This document shows, piece after piece, positions 43,094 through 51,532 of a stretch of 64,000 bases of DNA. Each line of letters begins with the position of its first letter. Within the stretch, counting starts at the first letter, position 1. The notes under the pieces were generated by a model that did not search any database, was not told the origin of the DNA, and saw only the letters and a list, made by a program, of their open reading frames with translations. A program made the translations under genes and the position numbers. Source of the DNA: Citreicoccus inhibens (GTDB lineage Bacteria > Myxococcota > Myxococcia > Myxococcales > Myxococcaceae). The stretch spans positions 248,001 to 312,000 of the forward strand of contig NZ_JAHNZT010000002.1 of assembly GCF_019039035.1 (NCBI RefSeq), written 5' to 3'.

Positions 43094-44548
43094 CGCCACC
43101 GGCTGGGCGAAGGCCTCGGAGCCCGAGCGGCGCAGCACCGGCGCCGAAGCGCTCAGCGTGCCCACATACAGCCGGCCGTGGAAGCCCTTGTCGTTCGTCT
43201 CCGAGAAGAGGTGCACGCCGCGCGGAGTGTCCGCGCCCTGGCGCGCCTCGGCGTTGGGGCTGAGCGCGAAGGTGTCGCACGCGACCTTCTCCCAGACGTT
43301 GAAGCGGCACGCGAACTGGGTGCCACGCAGGAAGCCCACGTCGAGCGCCTTCACGCTGCCGGACGCGAGCTGGCGCGAGAGCCGCGCGCCGAGCGGCACG
43401 AACTTGCTGTCCCAGCGCACGTTGGCGGTGCGGACGTGCACATCGCCCGCGAGCACCAGCGTCCAGGCCTCCGGGTTCTTCGCGCGGTGGGCCAGCAGGT
43501 GCTGCTCCATCTCCGCCTCCCGCGCATTGCCCGACGCCGCGTCCGAGTCGAAGGCCACCACGGACACCGAGCGCCCCGAGACCCGCAGGCGCCGCGCCTG
43601 CTCCACCAGCCGGAGCATCGCGCTGCTGCTGCGGCCGTCCTGGTACGCGCGGCGCCAGAAGGAGCTGTCGCGCAGCAGGCGCTCCAGGTCCGTCGGGCGG
43701 CCCTCGCTCGTCAGGTACGCGTCCAGGACGCGCTGCTCGGAGGCAGGGATGGACAAGGCCAGGGACACGGGCACGTCGCGCGCGGTCGCGTCGCACAGCA
43801 GCCGCGTGGCGGCCTCGGGCAGCTCGCGCGTGCCGAGCGGATCCGCCAGCAGCAGCACGTGGCCCTTTTGAATGAGCACCTCATCGCCCGGGAGCGGCGC
43901 CCCACAGTCAGGCGGCTCGCGCTCGGCGGGCCCCGTCTCCGAGCTGTCCTCCGTCACCACCGAGAGCATGGGCACCGAGGCATTGCCGCCCACCAACTCC
44001 AGCGACGGGACCATCTCCAGGCGCGCGAGCAAGCGGCGCTCGATCTCCAGGTCGCGCGTGCCGCGCACCAGCTTGAAGCCCTCCATGGCGGGCACGCCCT
44101 CGAACGTGTCGTGGACGAACGTCTTGCGCTGCAGGTACTTCTCCTCGCTCGCGAGACGGTCGCCGATGAACTTCGGCTTCTCGTCGATGTTCATCTCGTT
44201 CTCGCTGTAGCGAAGCCGGAAGACGCGGACCACCGACTGCCGCGGCGCCACCTGCACCCCGCGAACGAAGAAGCGCTCCCAGGAGCGATTGCCCGGGAGG
44301 TTGAGCCCCGGCTCGTGCGCGGACGTGTACAGCTCATGCGTCCCGGCGCGCTCGAAGACGTCGTACTTCATGTCCTCGAAGACGTGCCGCGTCATCATCA
44401 GCGCCTCGTCGAGCGGCACCAGGTACACGGTCTCCTGGGTGGGGACGGCATCCTCGTCCTCCGCGCGCGCCTCGGCGGACTGCCCCCGCGAGCCCGACAC
44501 GCTCGCGCAGCCCATGCACAACAGTCCCAGCATCCAGTGCCACCGCAT
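43085..44548 (-). CDS. Lipoprotein with Tiki/EreA-ChaN-like features
   Basis: 487 residues. Lipobox LLCMGC, then an N-terminal beta-rich part (40-200) and a C-terminal half (about 225-485) reminiscent of the haem-uptake Tiki superfamily (ChaN, erythromycin-esterase-like): ADPLGTRELP, SLALSIPASEQRVLDAYL, SFWRRAYQDGRSS, VVAFDSDAA, MEQHLLAHRAKNP and LVLAGDVHVRT with a conserved-looking His. The first catalytic acidic/His motif of active members is not obvious, so enzyme activity is doubtful. GGGAG seven bases before the ATG. Fold assignment is tentative. Confidence 0.6.
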   Translation of the reverse strand: MRWHWMLGLLCMGCASVSGSRGQSAEARAEDEDAVPTQETVYLVPLDEALMMTRHVFEDMKYDVFERAGTHELYTSAHEPGLNLPGNRSWERFFVRGVQVAPRQSVVRVFRLRYSENEMNIDEKPKFIGDRLASEEKYLQRKTFVHDTFEGVPAMEGFKLVRGTRDLEIERRLLARLEMVPSLELVGGNASVPMLSVVTEDSSETGPAEREPPDCGAPLPGDEVLIQKGHVLLLADPLGTRELPEAATRLLCDATARDVPVSLALSIPASEQRVLDAYLTSEGRPTDLERLLRDSSFWRRAYQDGRSSSAMLRLVEQARRLRVSGRSVSVVAFDSDAASGNAREAEMEQHLLAHRAKNPEAWTLVLAGDVHVRTANVRWDSKFVPLGARLSRQLASGSVKALDVGFLRGTQFACRFNVWEKVACDTFALSPNAEARQGADTPRGVHLFSETNDKGFHGRLYVGTLSASAPVLRRSGSEAFAQPVASH

Positions 44549-44702
44549 CGCATCGCTCCCGTCAGTCCAGGTCTGGCCACGGCCCCCAGCACGGAGGGCT
44601 TGCCCACACGCCCGTCAACGTCCACGACGCCTCTGACATATCGTCGGGGAGGCGCGTGGCGGAAGGGGGCCCGAGGTCCGACCATCGTCGGGGGTTGGAT
44701 GA

Positions 44703-45839
44703 CTACGCGGCGGTCTTGTGGAATCGACGGGTCGCAATGCCCAGCATCAGCACTCCAAAACCTGAGAGCAGGAGGAACTGTGGCCACAGGTCGGAGAGGC
44801 CCGCGCCCTTGAGGAGCACACCGCGCAACACTTCGACGTAATGGCGCACCGGATTGAGCCAGGTGAGCCACACGAGCCAATCCGGAATCGCGCGCAGTGA
44901 CGTCATCACGCCGGACAGCAGCACCGCGGGGAGCATGAAGAGGAAGCCGCCGACGAACGCCTGTTGCTGCGTGCGGCTGGCCGTCGCGATGAGCAGCCCC
45001 GTGCCCAGGGTGGACATCAAGTAGAGCAGGGTGGCCAGCGCCACCAGGAGCAGGCTGCCGCGCAGCGGCACGCCGAACACCCACGCGCCCACGCACAGCG
45101 CCAGCCCCACGTCCAAGAGCCCCACGAGGAGAAAGGGCGTCACCTTTCCCAGCATCAACACGCTGGAGCGCAGGGGCGTCACCTGGAGCTGCTCCAGCGT
45201 CCCCGTCTCACGCTCGCGTGCCAGCCCCATGGACATGATGAGGGTGGTGACGATGAGCAGCAGCATCGCGGCGATGCCGGGCACCACGTACACCGCGGTC
45301 TCCAGCGCCGGGTTGTAGAGGACGCGCGACTCCAATGTGACCGTGGAGCGTGGCGGTTCGCGGCCCAGGCGCCGTGCCTGCTCCATGCCCAGGGTCGAGG
45401 CTCGCGCGGCCGCATGGCGCGCCACCGCGTCCACGGCCACGCTCGAGCGCACCGGATCCGATCCGTCCACCAGGGCCTGCACCCAGGCGCCGTCACCGCG
45501 CAGCAGGTCCTTCTCGAAGGACGGGGGGAACACGAGCGCCACCGAGGTCTCCCCGTCCTCCAGCAGGGTCGCGGCGGACCGTTCGTCGTGGGGCTCCGCG
45601 ATCAACCGCAGGGTGTCCCCGGCCAGGAGGGTGCGCGCGTGCTCGCGGCTCTCCACGCTGCGGCTGCGGTCCACCACGGCCGTGGGCACGCGACGCACGT
45701 CGAAGTTGACGGCGAACCCCAGCACGAAGAGCTGCATCAGGGGCGCGAGGGTCAGCAGCGCCATGACGCGTCGGTCGCGCACCGTCTGCCGGACCTCCTT
45801 CACCACCACCGCGCGGTACTGCACGAGGAGCGGATGCAC
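44703..45839 (-). CDS. ABC-2-type export permease (second of pair, YbhR-like)
   Basis: 378 residues. One N-terminal membrane helix (LLTLAPLMQLFVLGFAVNF), a large periplasmic domain (about 45-185), then five helices with the RERETGTLEQL cytoplasmic signature and WLNPVRHYVEVLRG near the end. Last gene of the five-gene exporter operon; GTG start 12 bases after the previous stop with AAAGG upstream. With its partner it should form the membrane channel of a Ybh/Yhh-type drug or anion exporter. Confidence 0.85.
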   Translation of the reverse strand: MHPLLVQYRAVVVKEVRQTVRDRRVMALLTLAPLMQLFVLGFAVNFDVRRVPTAVVDRSRSVESREHARTLLAGDTLRLIAEPHDERSAATLLEDGETSVALVFPPSFEKDLLRGDGAWVQALVDGSDPVRSSVAVDAVARHAAARASTLGMEQARRLGREPPRSTVTLESRVLYNPALETAVYVVPGIAAMLLLIVTTLIMSMGLARERETGTLEQLQVTPLRSSVLMLGKVTPFLLVGLLDVGLALCVGAWVFGVPLRGSLLLVALATLLYLMSTLGTGLLIATASRTQQQAFVGGFLFMLPAVLLSGVMTSLRAIPDWLVWLTWLNPVRHYVEVLRGVLLKGAGLSDLWPQFLLLSGFGVLMLGIATRRFHKTAA

Positions 45840-45851
45840 GTGTCCGGCCTT

Positions 45852-46988
45852 TCAGTCGAGCCGGCGCTGGAAGCGCGCCATGGCCGCGGCGAGGATGAGC
45901 AGCGCGAAGAGGGCGAGCGCTCCGAGTTGAGGCCACAGCACCTCCAGCCCGTTGCCGCGCAGCAGCACCCCGCGCAGCACGCTGACGAAGTAGCGCGCGG
46001 GGATCAGCGTGCTCAGCAGCCGCAGCGGCGCGGGCAGGTTGGAGATGGGGAAGATGAAGCCCGACAGGAGCATGGAGGGCAACATGGATGTCAGGGTCGC
46101 CACCTGGGTCGCCACCACCTGATTGCGCGTCACCACCGAAATGAGCAGTCCCTGGCCCAGCATCCCGATGAGGAACAGCAGCGCCCCCAGCCCCAGCACG
46201 GGCAGGCTGCCTCGGATGGGAACGCTGAACACCCAGGCGCCCGCGGTGAGCACCAGCAGCACCTGCGCGAGCCCGATGCACAGGTAGGGCAGCAGCTTGC
46301 CCACGACGATCTCCATCCGCCCCACGGGCGTGGCGAAGAGCTGCTCCATCGAGCCGCGCTCCCACTCGCGCGCCACCGTGAGCGCCGTCATCAGCACCGC
46401 GACGATGGCGAGGAGATACGCGGCGAGCCCCGGCACGACGAACAGCGCCGAGCGCCCCCCCGGATTGAACAGCGTGCGGATCCGCACCTCCACAGGAGGG
46501 GCGGGGAGGGGCGCACCCTCGCCCGCGAGTCGGGGGCTCGCGACCTGGATGAGCGCCTGTGCCTTCGCGAGCACCTGCGTGGCGGTGTTGCCGTCCGCCC
46601 CATCGACCAAGAGCTGCACCTGGGCCCCTCCAGAGGAGACAGCCCGCGCGAAGCCCTTGGGCAGCACCAGCACCGCCACCACGTGGCCCCGCCGCGCATC
46701 CCGTAGGGCTTGCTCGGGGGACGGGCTCTCGGTGCTCACCACGAACTCCTTGGATGCGGTGAACTGGCGCACCAACTCGCGCGAGGCCCACGTCCCATCC
46801 TGATCCACCACCGCCAACTCCAGGTGGTCCACGTCGAAGCTGATGCCGAAGCCGAACAGCACCAGCATCACCACCGGCATGGCGAGCGCGAGATAGAGCG
46901 TGCGTGGGTCGCGGCGAATGTGCAGCACCTCCTTGCCGGCGATGGCGAGGATGCGCCCCCCCGAGCGACCGAAGGTCGAAGCCACCAT
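45852..46988 (-). CDS. ABC-2-type export permease (first of pair, YbhS-like)
   Basis: 378 residues with the same plan as the following gene: N-terminal helix, periplasmic domain (about 45-180), five C-terminal helices, REWERGSMEQLFATP signature and IPARYFVSVLRG. The two permeases share length and order, so they are paralogues. ATG four bases after the stop of the ATPase gene; GAGGAGAGG in that gene's end serves as ribosome site. Confidence 0.85.
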   Translation of the reverse strand: MVASTFGRSGGRILAIAGKEVLHIRRDPRTLYLALAMPVVMLVLFGFGISFDVDHLELAVVDQDGTWASRELVRQFTASKEFVVSTESPSPEQALRDARRGHVVAVLVLPKGFARAVSSGGAQVQLLVDGADGNTATQVLAKAQALIQVASPRLAGEGAPLPAPPVEVRIRTLFNPGGRSALFVVPGLAAYLLAIVAVLMTALTVAREWERGSMEQLFATPVGRMEIVVGKLLPYLCIGLAQVLLVLTAGAWVFSVPIRGSLPVLGLGALLFLIGMLGQGLLISVVTRNQVVATQVATLTSMLPSMLLSGFIFPISNLPAPLRLLSTLIPARYFVSVLRGVLLRGNGLEVLWPQLGALALFALLILAAAMARFQRRLD

Positions 46989-46992
46989 GGCG

Positions 46993-47928
46993 CTAGTCCT
47001 CTCCTCGCTGCGCGGAGGCCGTCAGCGCGAGGAACACGTCGTCGAGCGTGGGCGCGGACTCCTCCATCTCCAGCGGCTCCACTCCCCGGGCGCGCAACCA
47101 CCGCGCCACGGCCTGAGCCTCCACTCGCGTTGGATCCACGCGCACGGTGGCCCCGGACCCGAAGCGGCTCACATCCAGCACGCCGGGCTCACCGCGCAGC
47201 CCATCCAGCGCCTGGGCCAGCCCCGGGCCGCGGACATCCAGCACACGGCCTGGGGCGTGCTCGCGCTTGAGCGCCTCGGGGGTGTCGAGCGCGACCAGCC
47301 GCCCGTCCACCATGATGCCGATGCGCGCGCAGTTCTCCGCTTCGTCCATGTAGTGCGTGGTGACGAAGACCGTGGTTCCTTGCGCGGCCAGCTCGCGGAT
47401 GAGCTGCCAGAAGGAGCGGCGCTGGAGCGGATCCACCCCCGCCGTGGGCTCGTCCAGGAACACGATGCGGGGCCGGTGCATCACCGCGCTCGCCAGTGCC
47501 ACGCGCTGCTGGACTCCTCCCGGCAACGCACCCGTCACCGCGTCACGCACGGAGGTCAGTTGCATGCGCTCCAGCATCGCGTCGATGGCGGCGCGCAGCG
47601 TGGCGCCGTGCCCGCCATATGCGGCGGCGAAGAACTCCAGGTTCGCGCGCACCGTGAGGTCCAGATAGAGCGAGAAGCGCTGGGACATGTAGCCGATGCC
47701 CGCCTTCACGCGCTCGGGAGCGATCGCCACGTCGTGGCCCGCCACGCGCGCGTGGCCGCCCGAGGGCTGGAGCAGGCCGCACAACATGCGGATGGTGGTG
47801 GACTTGCCCGCGCCGTTCGCCCCCAGGTAGCCGAAGATCTCCCCGGCCCCCACGGTGAAGCTCACGTCGTCCACGGCCTTGAAGTCGCCGAATCGCCGCG
47901 ACAGGTGCTCCACCTCGATGACGTTCAC
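46993..47928 (-). CDS. ABC export ATPase (second of pair)
   Basis: 311 residues. Walker A GANGAGKST, a signature loop in the form LPGGVQQRVALA (LSGGQ-like, with P in place of S), Walker B RIVFLDEPTAGVD and the H-loop TTHYMDEAE. A C-terminal 80-residue extension is typical of DrrA-like export ATPases. GTG at 47928 with GGGAGG upstream overlaps the stop of the first ATPase (GTGA). Frame upstream of 47928 belongs to the other gene's region. Confidence 0.9.
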   Translation of the reverse strand: MNVIEVEHLSRRFGDFKAVDDVSFTVGAGEIFGYLGANGAGKSTTIRMLCGLLQPSGGHARVAGHDVAIAPERVKAGIGYMSQRFSLYLDLTVRANLEFFAAAYGGHGATLRAAIDAMLERMQLTSVRDAVTGALPGGVQQRVALASAVMHRPRIVFLDEPTAGVDPLQRRSFWQLIRELAAQGTTVFVTTHYMDEAENCARIGIMVDGRLVALDTPEALKREHAPGRVLDVRGPGLAQALDGLRGEPGVLDVSRFGSGATVRVDPTRVEAQAVARWLRARGVEPLEMEESAPTLDDVFLALTASAQRGED

Positions 47929-48683
47929 GCGGCCCTCCCGTCGCGGCGGGCGATGATCGCCAGGAACACGGACTCGAAGTCGGACGGAGACACGCCGTGG
48001 GCGCGCGCGAGGGCGCGAGGCTCTCCCTCCGCGATGAGCTGCCCTTCGTACAACAGGCCCACGCGGTGGCACCTCGCGGCCTCGTCCATGTACGGCGTGG
48101 ACACGAGCAGGGTCATTCCCTCGTGCACCAGTCCATAGAGCAGCTCCCACAGCTCGCGGCGACTCACGGGGTCCACGCCGTTCGTGGGCTCATCGAGCAG
48201 CAACACGCGAGGCCGGTGGAGCAGGGCGCACGCGAGCGCGAGCTTCTTGTACATTCCGCCGGACAGCGCATCCGCCCGCCGCTCCGTGAATCGTCCCAGG
48301 CGGGTGATGTGCAGCAGCCGCTCACGCCGCGCTTCGAAGTCGGGCCGCGACAGGCCGAAGAGGCTCGCGAAGAAGTGAAGGTTCTCGTCCACGCTCAAGT
48401 CTCCGTAGAGCGTGTTGCGCTGCGGCACGAGCCCCAGTCGTTCGCGCGCCTCGCCTCGTGGATGGGCCGGGTCCACGCCCAACACCGTCGCCGAGCCCTC
48501 GTGAGGCCGCAGGAGGCCGGAGAGGATGCGCATGGCGGTGGTCTTTCCCGCGCCGTCCGGCCCCACGAGGCCGTACACCTCGCCCTGGCGCACGGCGAGC
48601 GACACGCCCCGCAGTGCCTGGGTGGCACCGAAGCTCCGCCGCACGTCGCGCAGCTCCAGGTCCCGCGTCTCGGCGGCGCTCAC
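47925..48683 (-). CDS. ABC export ATPase (first of pair)
   Basis: 252 residues. Walker A GPDGAGKTT, signature LSGGMYKKLALA, Walker B RVLLLDEPTNGVD and H-loop STPYMDEAA, in which the usual His is replaced by Pro (STPY). The normal ABC switch His may therefore be lost in this subunit, so the two ATP sites could be asymmetric, as in other heterodimeric exporters. GTG at 48683 overlaps the adaptor gene's stop by 4 bases. In E. coli the equivalent YbhF carries both ATPases in one chain. Confidence 0.9.
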   Translation of the reverse strand: MSAAETRDLELRDVRRSFGATQALRGVSLAVRQGEVYGLVGPDGAGKTTAMRILSGLLRPHEGSATVLGVDPAHPRGEARERLGLVPQRNTLYGDLSVDENLHFFASLFGLSRPDFEARRERLLHITRLGRFTERRADALSGGMYKKLALACALLHRPRVLLLDEPTNGVDPVSRRELWELLYGLVHEGMTLLVSTPYMDEAARCHRVGLLYEGQLIAEGEPRALARAHGVSPSDFESVFLAIIARRDGRAA

Positions 48684-49744
48684 GGGCGCTGCTCCGCCAC
48701 CGAGGCATCCGGCACGGGCCCCAGCACGATGTCCACCGGCATGCCGGGCAGGAGCGCCCCGTCCGGCGCGTCGATGTGCACCTCGACCGGGTAGACGAGC
48801 CGATCGCGATCGCTGCGCGTCTGCACGTTGCGCGGCGTGAAGGCGGCCTCGCGCGACACCGTGACCACGCGCGCCGTGAAGGCGCGATCCGGGTACGCGT
48901 CCGCGTGGACGGTGGCGGACTGGCCCGGGCGCGCGGCGGCCAGCTCCGCGTTCGGCAAGTAGAAGGTGGCCTTCGGGTGGCGCGTGTCCACGAGTCGCGC
49001 CAGCACGGTGCCCGGCATGGCCAGGTCCCCGGGCTCCAGCGGCAGCGTCTCCACCGTGGCGCTGAGCGGGGCGCGCAGCTCGCACTCGCTCACGGAGACG
49101 CGGGCGCGCCGCAGCGCCGCCTCGGCGGCTTGGACGGCTTGGAGGGCCGCCTCGGCCTGCTGCTGACTGGCGCGCTCTTGCTCGGAGGCCGCACGGGCTT
49201 GACGGGAGGCCGCGGTGCTCGCGTGGCGCGAGGCGATGAGCTGTCGGCTGAGCGCGTCCGCCTCGGCGCGGGCCTGGTCCCGCGTGGACTCCGCCGCCGC
49301 TTCGCCCAGCTTGTCGATGCGCTCGGCGTTGCGCCGCGCGAGGCCGAGTTGATCCGCCAGCGATTCCTGTTGCGCCGCGGTGCCCTCCGCCTGCGCGGCG
49401 ACCGCCTCGCTGCTGCGGCCCGCGGCCACGGCCGAGGCGCGCGCCGCGTCCGCCTGGGCCCGAGTCTGGGCGAGCCGCGCCTCGGCTTCCGCGAGCCCTG
49501 CCTCGGGCTCATTGCAGTCGAGCGTGGCCAGGAGCGCCCCTCTGGCCACGGAGGCGCCCTCCTCCACGTGGAAGGCGACGATGCGCGCGTTGAGGCGCGA
49601 GCGCACGTCCACCACCGTGCCCTCGACCACGCCCGAGCCTCCCGACGGCCCTTGCGCCGCGCGCCGCTCCCGCAACAGGCGAGCGCCCAGCAGCGCGGTG
49701 AGAACCCCGATGAGAGCGACGAACAGCAGGACGGCGCGGCGCAT
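48680..49744 (-). CDS. HlyD/YbhG-type membrane-fusion protein
   Basis: 354 residues. N-terminal membrane anchor (LLFVALIGVLTALLGARLL), lipoyl half-motifs (VEGTVVDVRSRLNARIVAF; ASVARGALLATLD), a long Ala/Glu coiled coil (about 80-220) and a beta-barrel/adaptor end with TVETLPLEPGDLAMPGTVLARL. It should bridge the inner-membrane ABC exporter to an outer-membrane channel (not in the window). First gene of the operon; the ATG at 49744 follows GGGAGGGG. No TetR-type regulator is adjacent. Confidence 0.85.
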   Translation of the reverse strand: MRRAVLLFVALIGVLTALLGARLLRERRAAQGPSGGSGVVEGTVVDVRSRLNARIVAFHVEEGASVARGALLATLDCNEPEAGLAEAEARLAQTRAQADAARASAVAAGRSSEAVAAQAEGTAAQQESLADQLGLARRNAERIDKLGEAAAESTRDQARAEADALSRQLIASRHASTAASRQARAASEQERASQQQAEAALQAVQAAEAALRRARVSVSECELRAPLSATVETLPLEPGDLAMPGTVLARLVDTRHPKATFYLPNAELAAARPGQSATVHADAYPDRAFTARVVTVSREAAFTPRNVQTRSDRDRLVYPVEVHIDAPDGALLPGMPVDIVLGPVPDASVAEQRP

Positions 49745-49840
49745 GACCCCTCCCGGCCCACGGGTGACCGTGGTGCCACCGATGGCCCATTCGCAAGGCT
49801 CGTGCCCGTGATGCCCCACGAGGGATGCGCCGTGTCGCCC

Positions 49841-49854
49841 GTCGGGAGCCCGAC
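49841..49854. promoter_or_regulatory. Palindrome 1 (6-2-6), candidate activator or operator site
   Basis: GTCGGG AG CCCGAC, a perfect 6-bp inverted repeat with a 2-base centre. Its centre is 33 bases from that of palindrome 2. It could bind the NtrC-type regulator encoded downstream or a repressor of the divergent exporter operon. Confidence 0.5.
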
Positions 49855-49873
49855 CCGCCGGACTGCCGGAAAC

Positions 49874-49887
49874 CCGACACCTGTCGG
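49874..49887. promoter_or_regulatory. Palindrome 2 (6-2-6), candidate activator or operator site
   Basis: CCGACA CC TGTCGG, perfect arms; weaker outer pairing GGAA/TTCC extends it. It lies about 77 bases upstream of the predicted sigma-54 start site, a usual distance for an enhancer-type site. Confidence 0.55.
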
Positions 49888-49931
49888 ATTCCAGGCAGGG
49901 GAGAGGACCGCGGCTCACTCGGGAGGCTGCG

Positions 49932-49947
49932 TGGCACCGCCATTGCT
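49932..49947 (+). promoter_or_regulatory. Sigma-54 (-24/-12) promoter of the two-component operon
   Basis: TGGCACCGCCATTGCT has the invariant GG and GC with exactly 10 bases between them and matches the TGGCAC-N5-TTGCT consensus. Transcription would start near 49958 and run into the small ORF at 49991, the histidine kinase and the NtrC-type activator. Confidence 0.75.
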
Positions 49948-49990
49948 TTGGGGCGGCGCCGACCACTCGCCCCTGGAGGGCCGCTCTCCC

Positions 49991-50179
49991 ATGCTCGACA
50001 TGTTCTTGTTCTACGGCCTCGCGCTTCCCTGGACTGCCCCGTCCCCCTCGAGCCCGGCGCCGCGCCCGATTCCCGCGCGCCGTCCTGTGCGTGCGAAGCC
50101 GCGTCGGGCGCAGGCACCGAAGCCCGCCGCGCGCTCCACGCGACGGCGTACCATGCGCCCGCGGACGAAGGCGAAGTGA
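49991..50179 (+). CDS. Small basic ORF, 62 residues
   Basis: Starts MLDMFLFYGLALPW, a short hydrophobic N-terminus, followed by a Pro/Ala/Arg/Lys-rich tail (about 17 Arg/Lys in 45 residues). GGAGGG lies 10 bases before the ATG. It sits between the sigma-54 promoter and the kinase gene, 15 bases ahead of the latter, so it would be on the same transcript. Unknown family; the strong bias of the tail means it could also be chance coding in high-G+C DNA. Confidence 0.4.
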   Translation: MLDMFLFYGLALPWTAPSPSSPAPRPIPARRPVRAKPRRAQAPKPAARSTRRRTMRPRTKAK

Positions 50180-50194
50180 CGTCCCGAGGTGGCC

Positions 50195-51532
50195 ATGGAC
50201 ACGGCGAGGCAGCGCGACTTCAACGAGATCCAGATCCGACACTTCAGCCGCGTGTTCGGGCGGATGGTGCGCATGCGGTTGCACATCGGGAAGCTGCTGC
50301 TGACCGCGACCACCGTGGCCGCGGTGTTGGATCCCGCCCTGTGGCGGCGGGTGACCGTGGGCATGCTGGTGGCGGGCTGGAGCGGCCTGTCGCTCTTTGA
50401 GCTGTGGCGCTTCGGTCGACGTGGCCTCACGGCCTCCAGCATGCCGTCCAATATCTGGGGCAGCCTGGTGTTCCAGTTCGGGTTCATCGTGTGCACCGGA
50501 GGCATCGCCAGTCCGCTGCTGCCCTCGCTGCTGCCGGTGTCCTTCGTGAGCGGCGTCGTGCTGAAGGATGATGCGCGGCGGATGATCCTCGTGGCGAACC
50601 TCGTCGCGCTGGGAGTCCTGGCGTGTCTGCAACTCTCCGGCGCCTTGCAGGGGCTGCCCTTGGGCTTCCTGGGCTCGGCGCCGCCGTTGTTCCTGCTCGT
50701 GGGCGTCATCGCCGTGGCGATCCTCGGCGTCATCGCCAACCGCGCTGGCGCACTCATCCGGGTCGCGTTCGACAACATGCTGGTGGATGCGCTCGGCCAC
50801 CGCGATGAGCTGCTGGCCGTTCATCGCAACCACGCCCGCGAGCTGGAGGCGCTGTCGGGAGAGATTGCCCACGAGCTGAAGAACCCGCTGGCGACGGTGA
50901 AGGGCCTCACCCAGCTCATGGCCCGCGAGCCCGGACGTCCGCAGCCCAGCGAGCGCCTGCGCGTCCTGTCCTCGGAGGTGTCGCGCATGCAGGGCATCCT
51001 GGACGAGTTCCTCAACTTCTCTCGGCCCCTGGTGCCGCTGTCCGTCAGTGCCATCGACCTCGCGGAGCTGTGTGATGAGGCGCTCATCCTGCACGAGGGG
51101 CTCGCGTCGGAGCACGCGGTGCGCCTGCTCCGCGAAGGCTCGGGGCCAGTGCTGGCGCGGTGTGATCCGCGCAAGGTGAAGCAGGTGATGATGAACCTGT
51201 TGCACAACGCCATCGAGGCCAGTCCTCCCGGCTCCCAGGTGGTGCTGCACGTGGGCTCGACGGACGTGGGGGACGCGCGCGTCGTGGTCGTGGACGAGGG
51301 CTCCGGGATTTCACCTGAGATGGCGGATCGGGTCTTCGACGCGGGCGTGACGTCGAAGGCGCGTGGCTCGGGCCTGGGGTTGACGGTGGCACGCGCGTTG
51401 GCGCGCCAGCATGGTGGCGAGCTTCGTCTGGAGAACGGGCGGACGTGCGGCTGCGTGGCGGAGCTGGTGCTCCCACGCGAGCTGCCCGCGGGAACGCTGG
51501 GGACGGGTGTGGAGACGAGGGCGCATGTCTAG
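50195..51532 (+). CDS. Membrane histidine kinase (NtrB-like partner of the NtrC-type regulator)
   Basis: 445 residues. Five to six membrane segments (about 30-190) form the sensor part with little periplasmic sequence, then HisKA with His226 (EIAHELKNPLATVKG) and HATPase_c (NLLHNAIEA, DEGSGIS, GSGLGLTVA). Presumed to sense a membrane-associated signal and phosphorylate the regulator encoded next. The ATG at 50195 has GAGG six bases upstream; a GTG at 50189 is possible. It overlaps the next gene by 8 bases. Confidence 0.85.
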   Translation: MDTARQRDFNEIQIRHFSRVFGRMVRMRLHIGKLLLTATTVAAVLDPALWRRVTVGMLVAGWSGLSLFELWRFGRRGLTASSMPSNIWGSLVFQFGFIVCTGGIASPLLPSLLPVSFVSGVVLKDDARRMILVANLVALGVLACLQLSGALQGLPLGFLGSAPPLFLLVGVIAVAILGVIANRAGALIRVAFDNMLVDALGHRDELLAVHRNHARELEALSGEIAHELKNPLATVKGLTQLMAREPGRPQPSERLRVLSSEVSRMQGILDEFLNFSRPLVPLSVSAIDLAELCDEALILHEGLASEHAVRLLREGSGPVLARCDPRKVKQVMMNLLHNAIEASPPGSQVVLHVGSTDVGDARVVVVDEGSGISPEMADRVFDAGVTSKARGSGLGLTVARALARQHGGELRLENGRTCGCVAELVLPRELPAGTLGTGVETRAHV

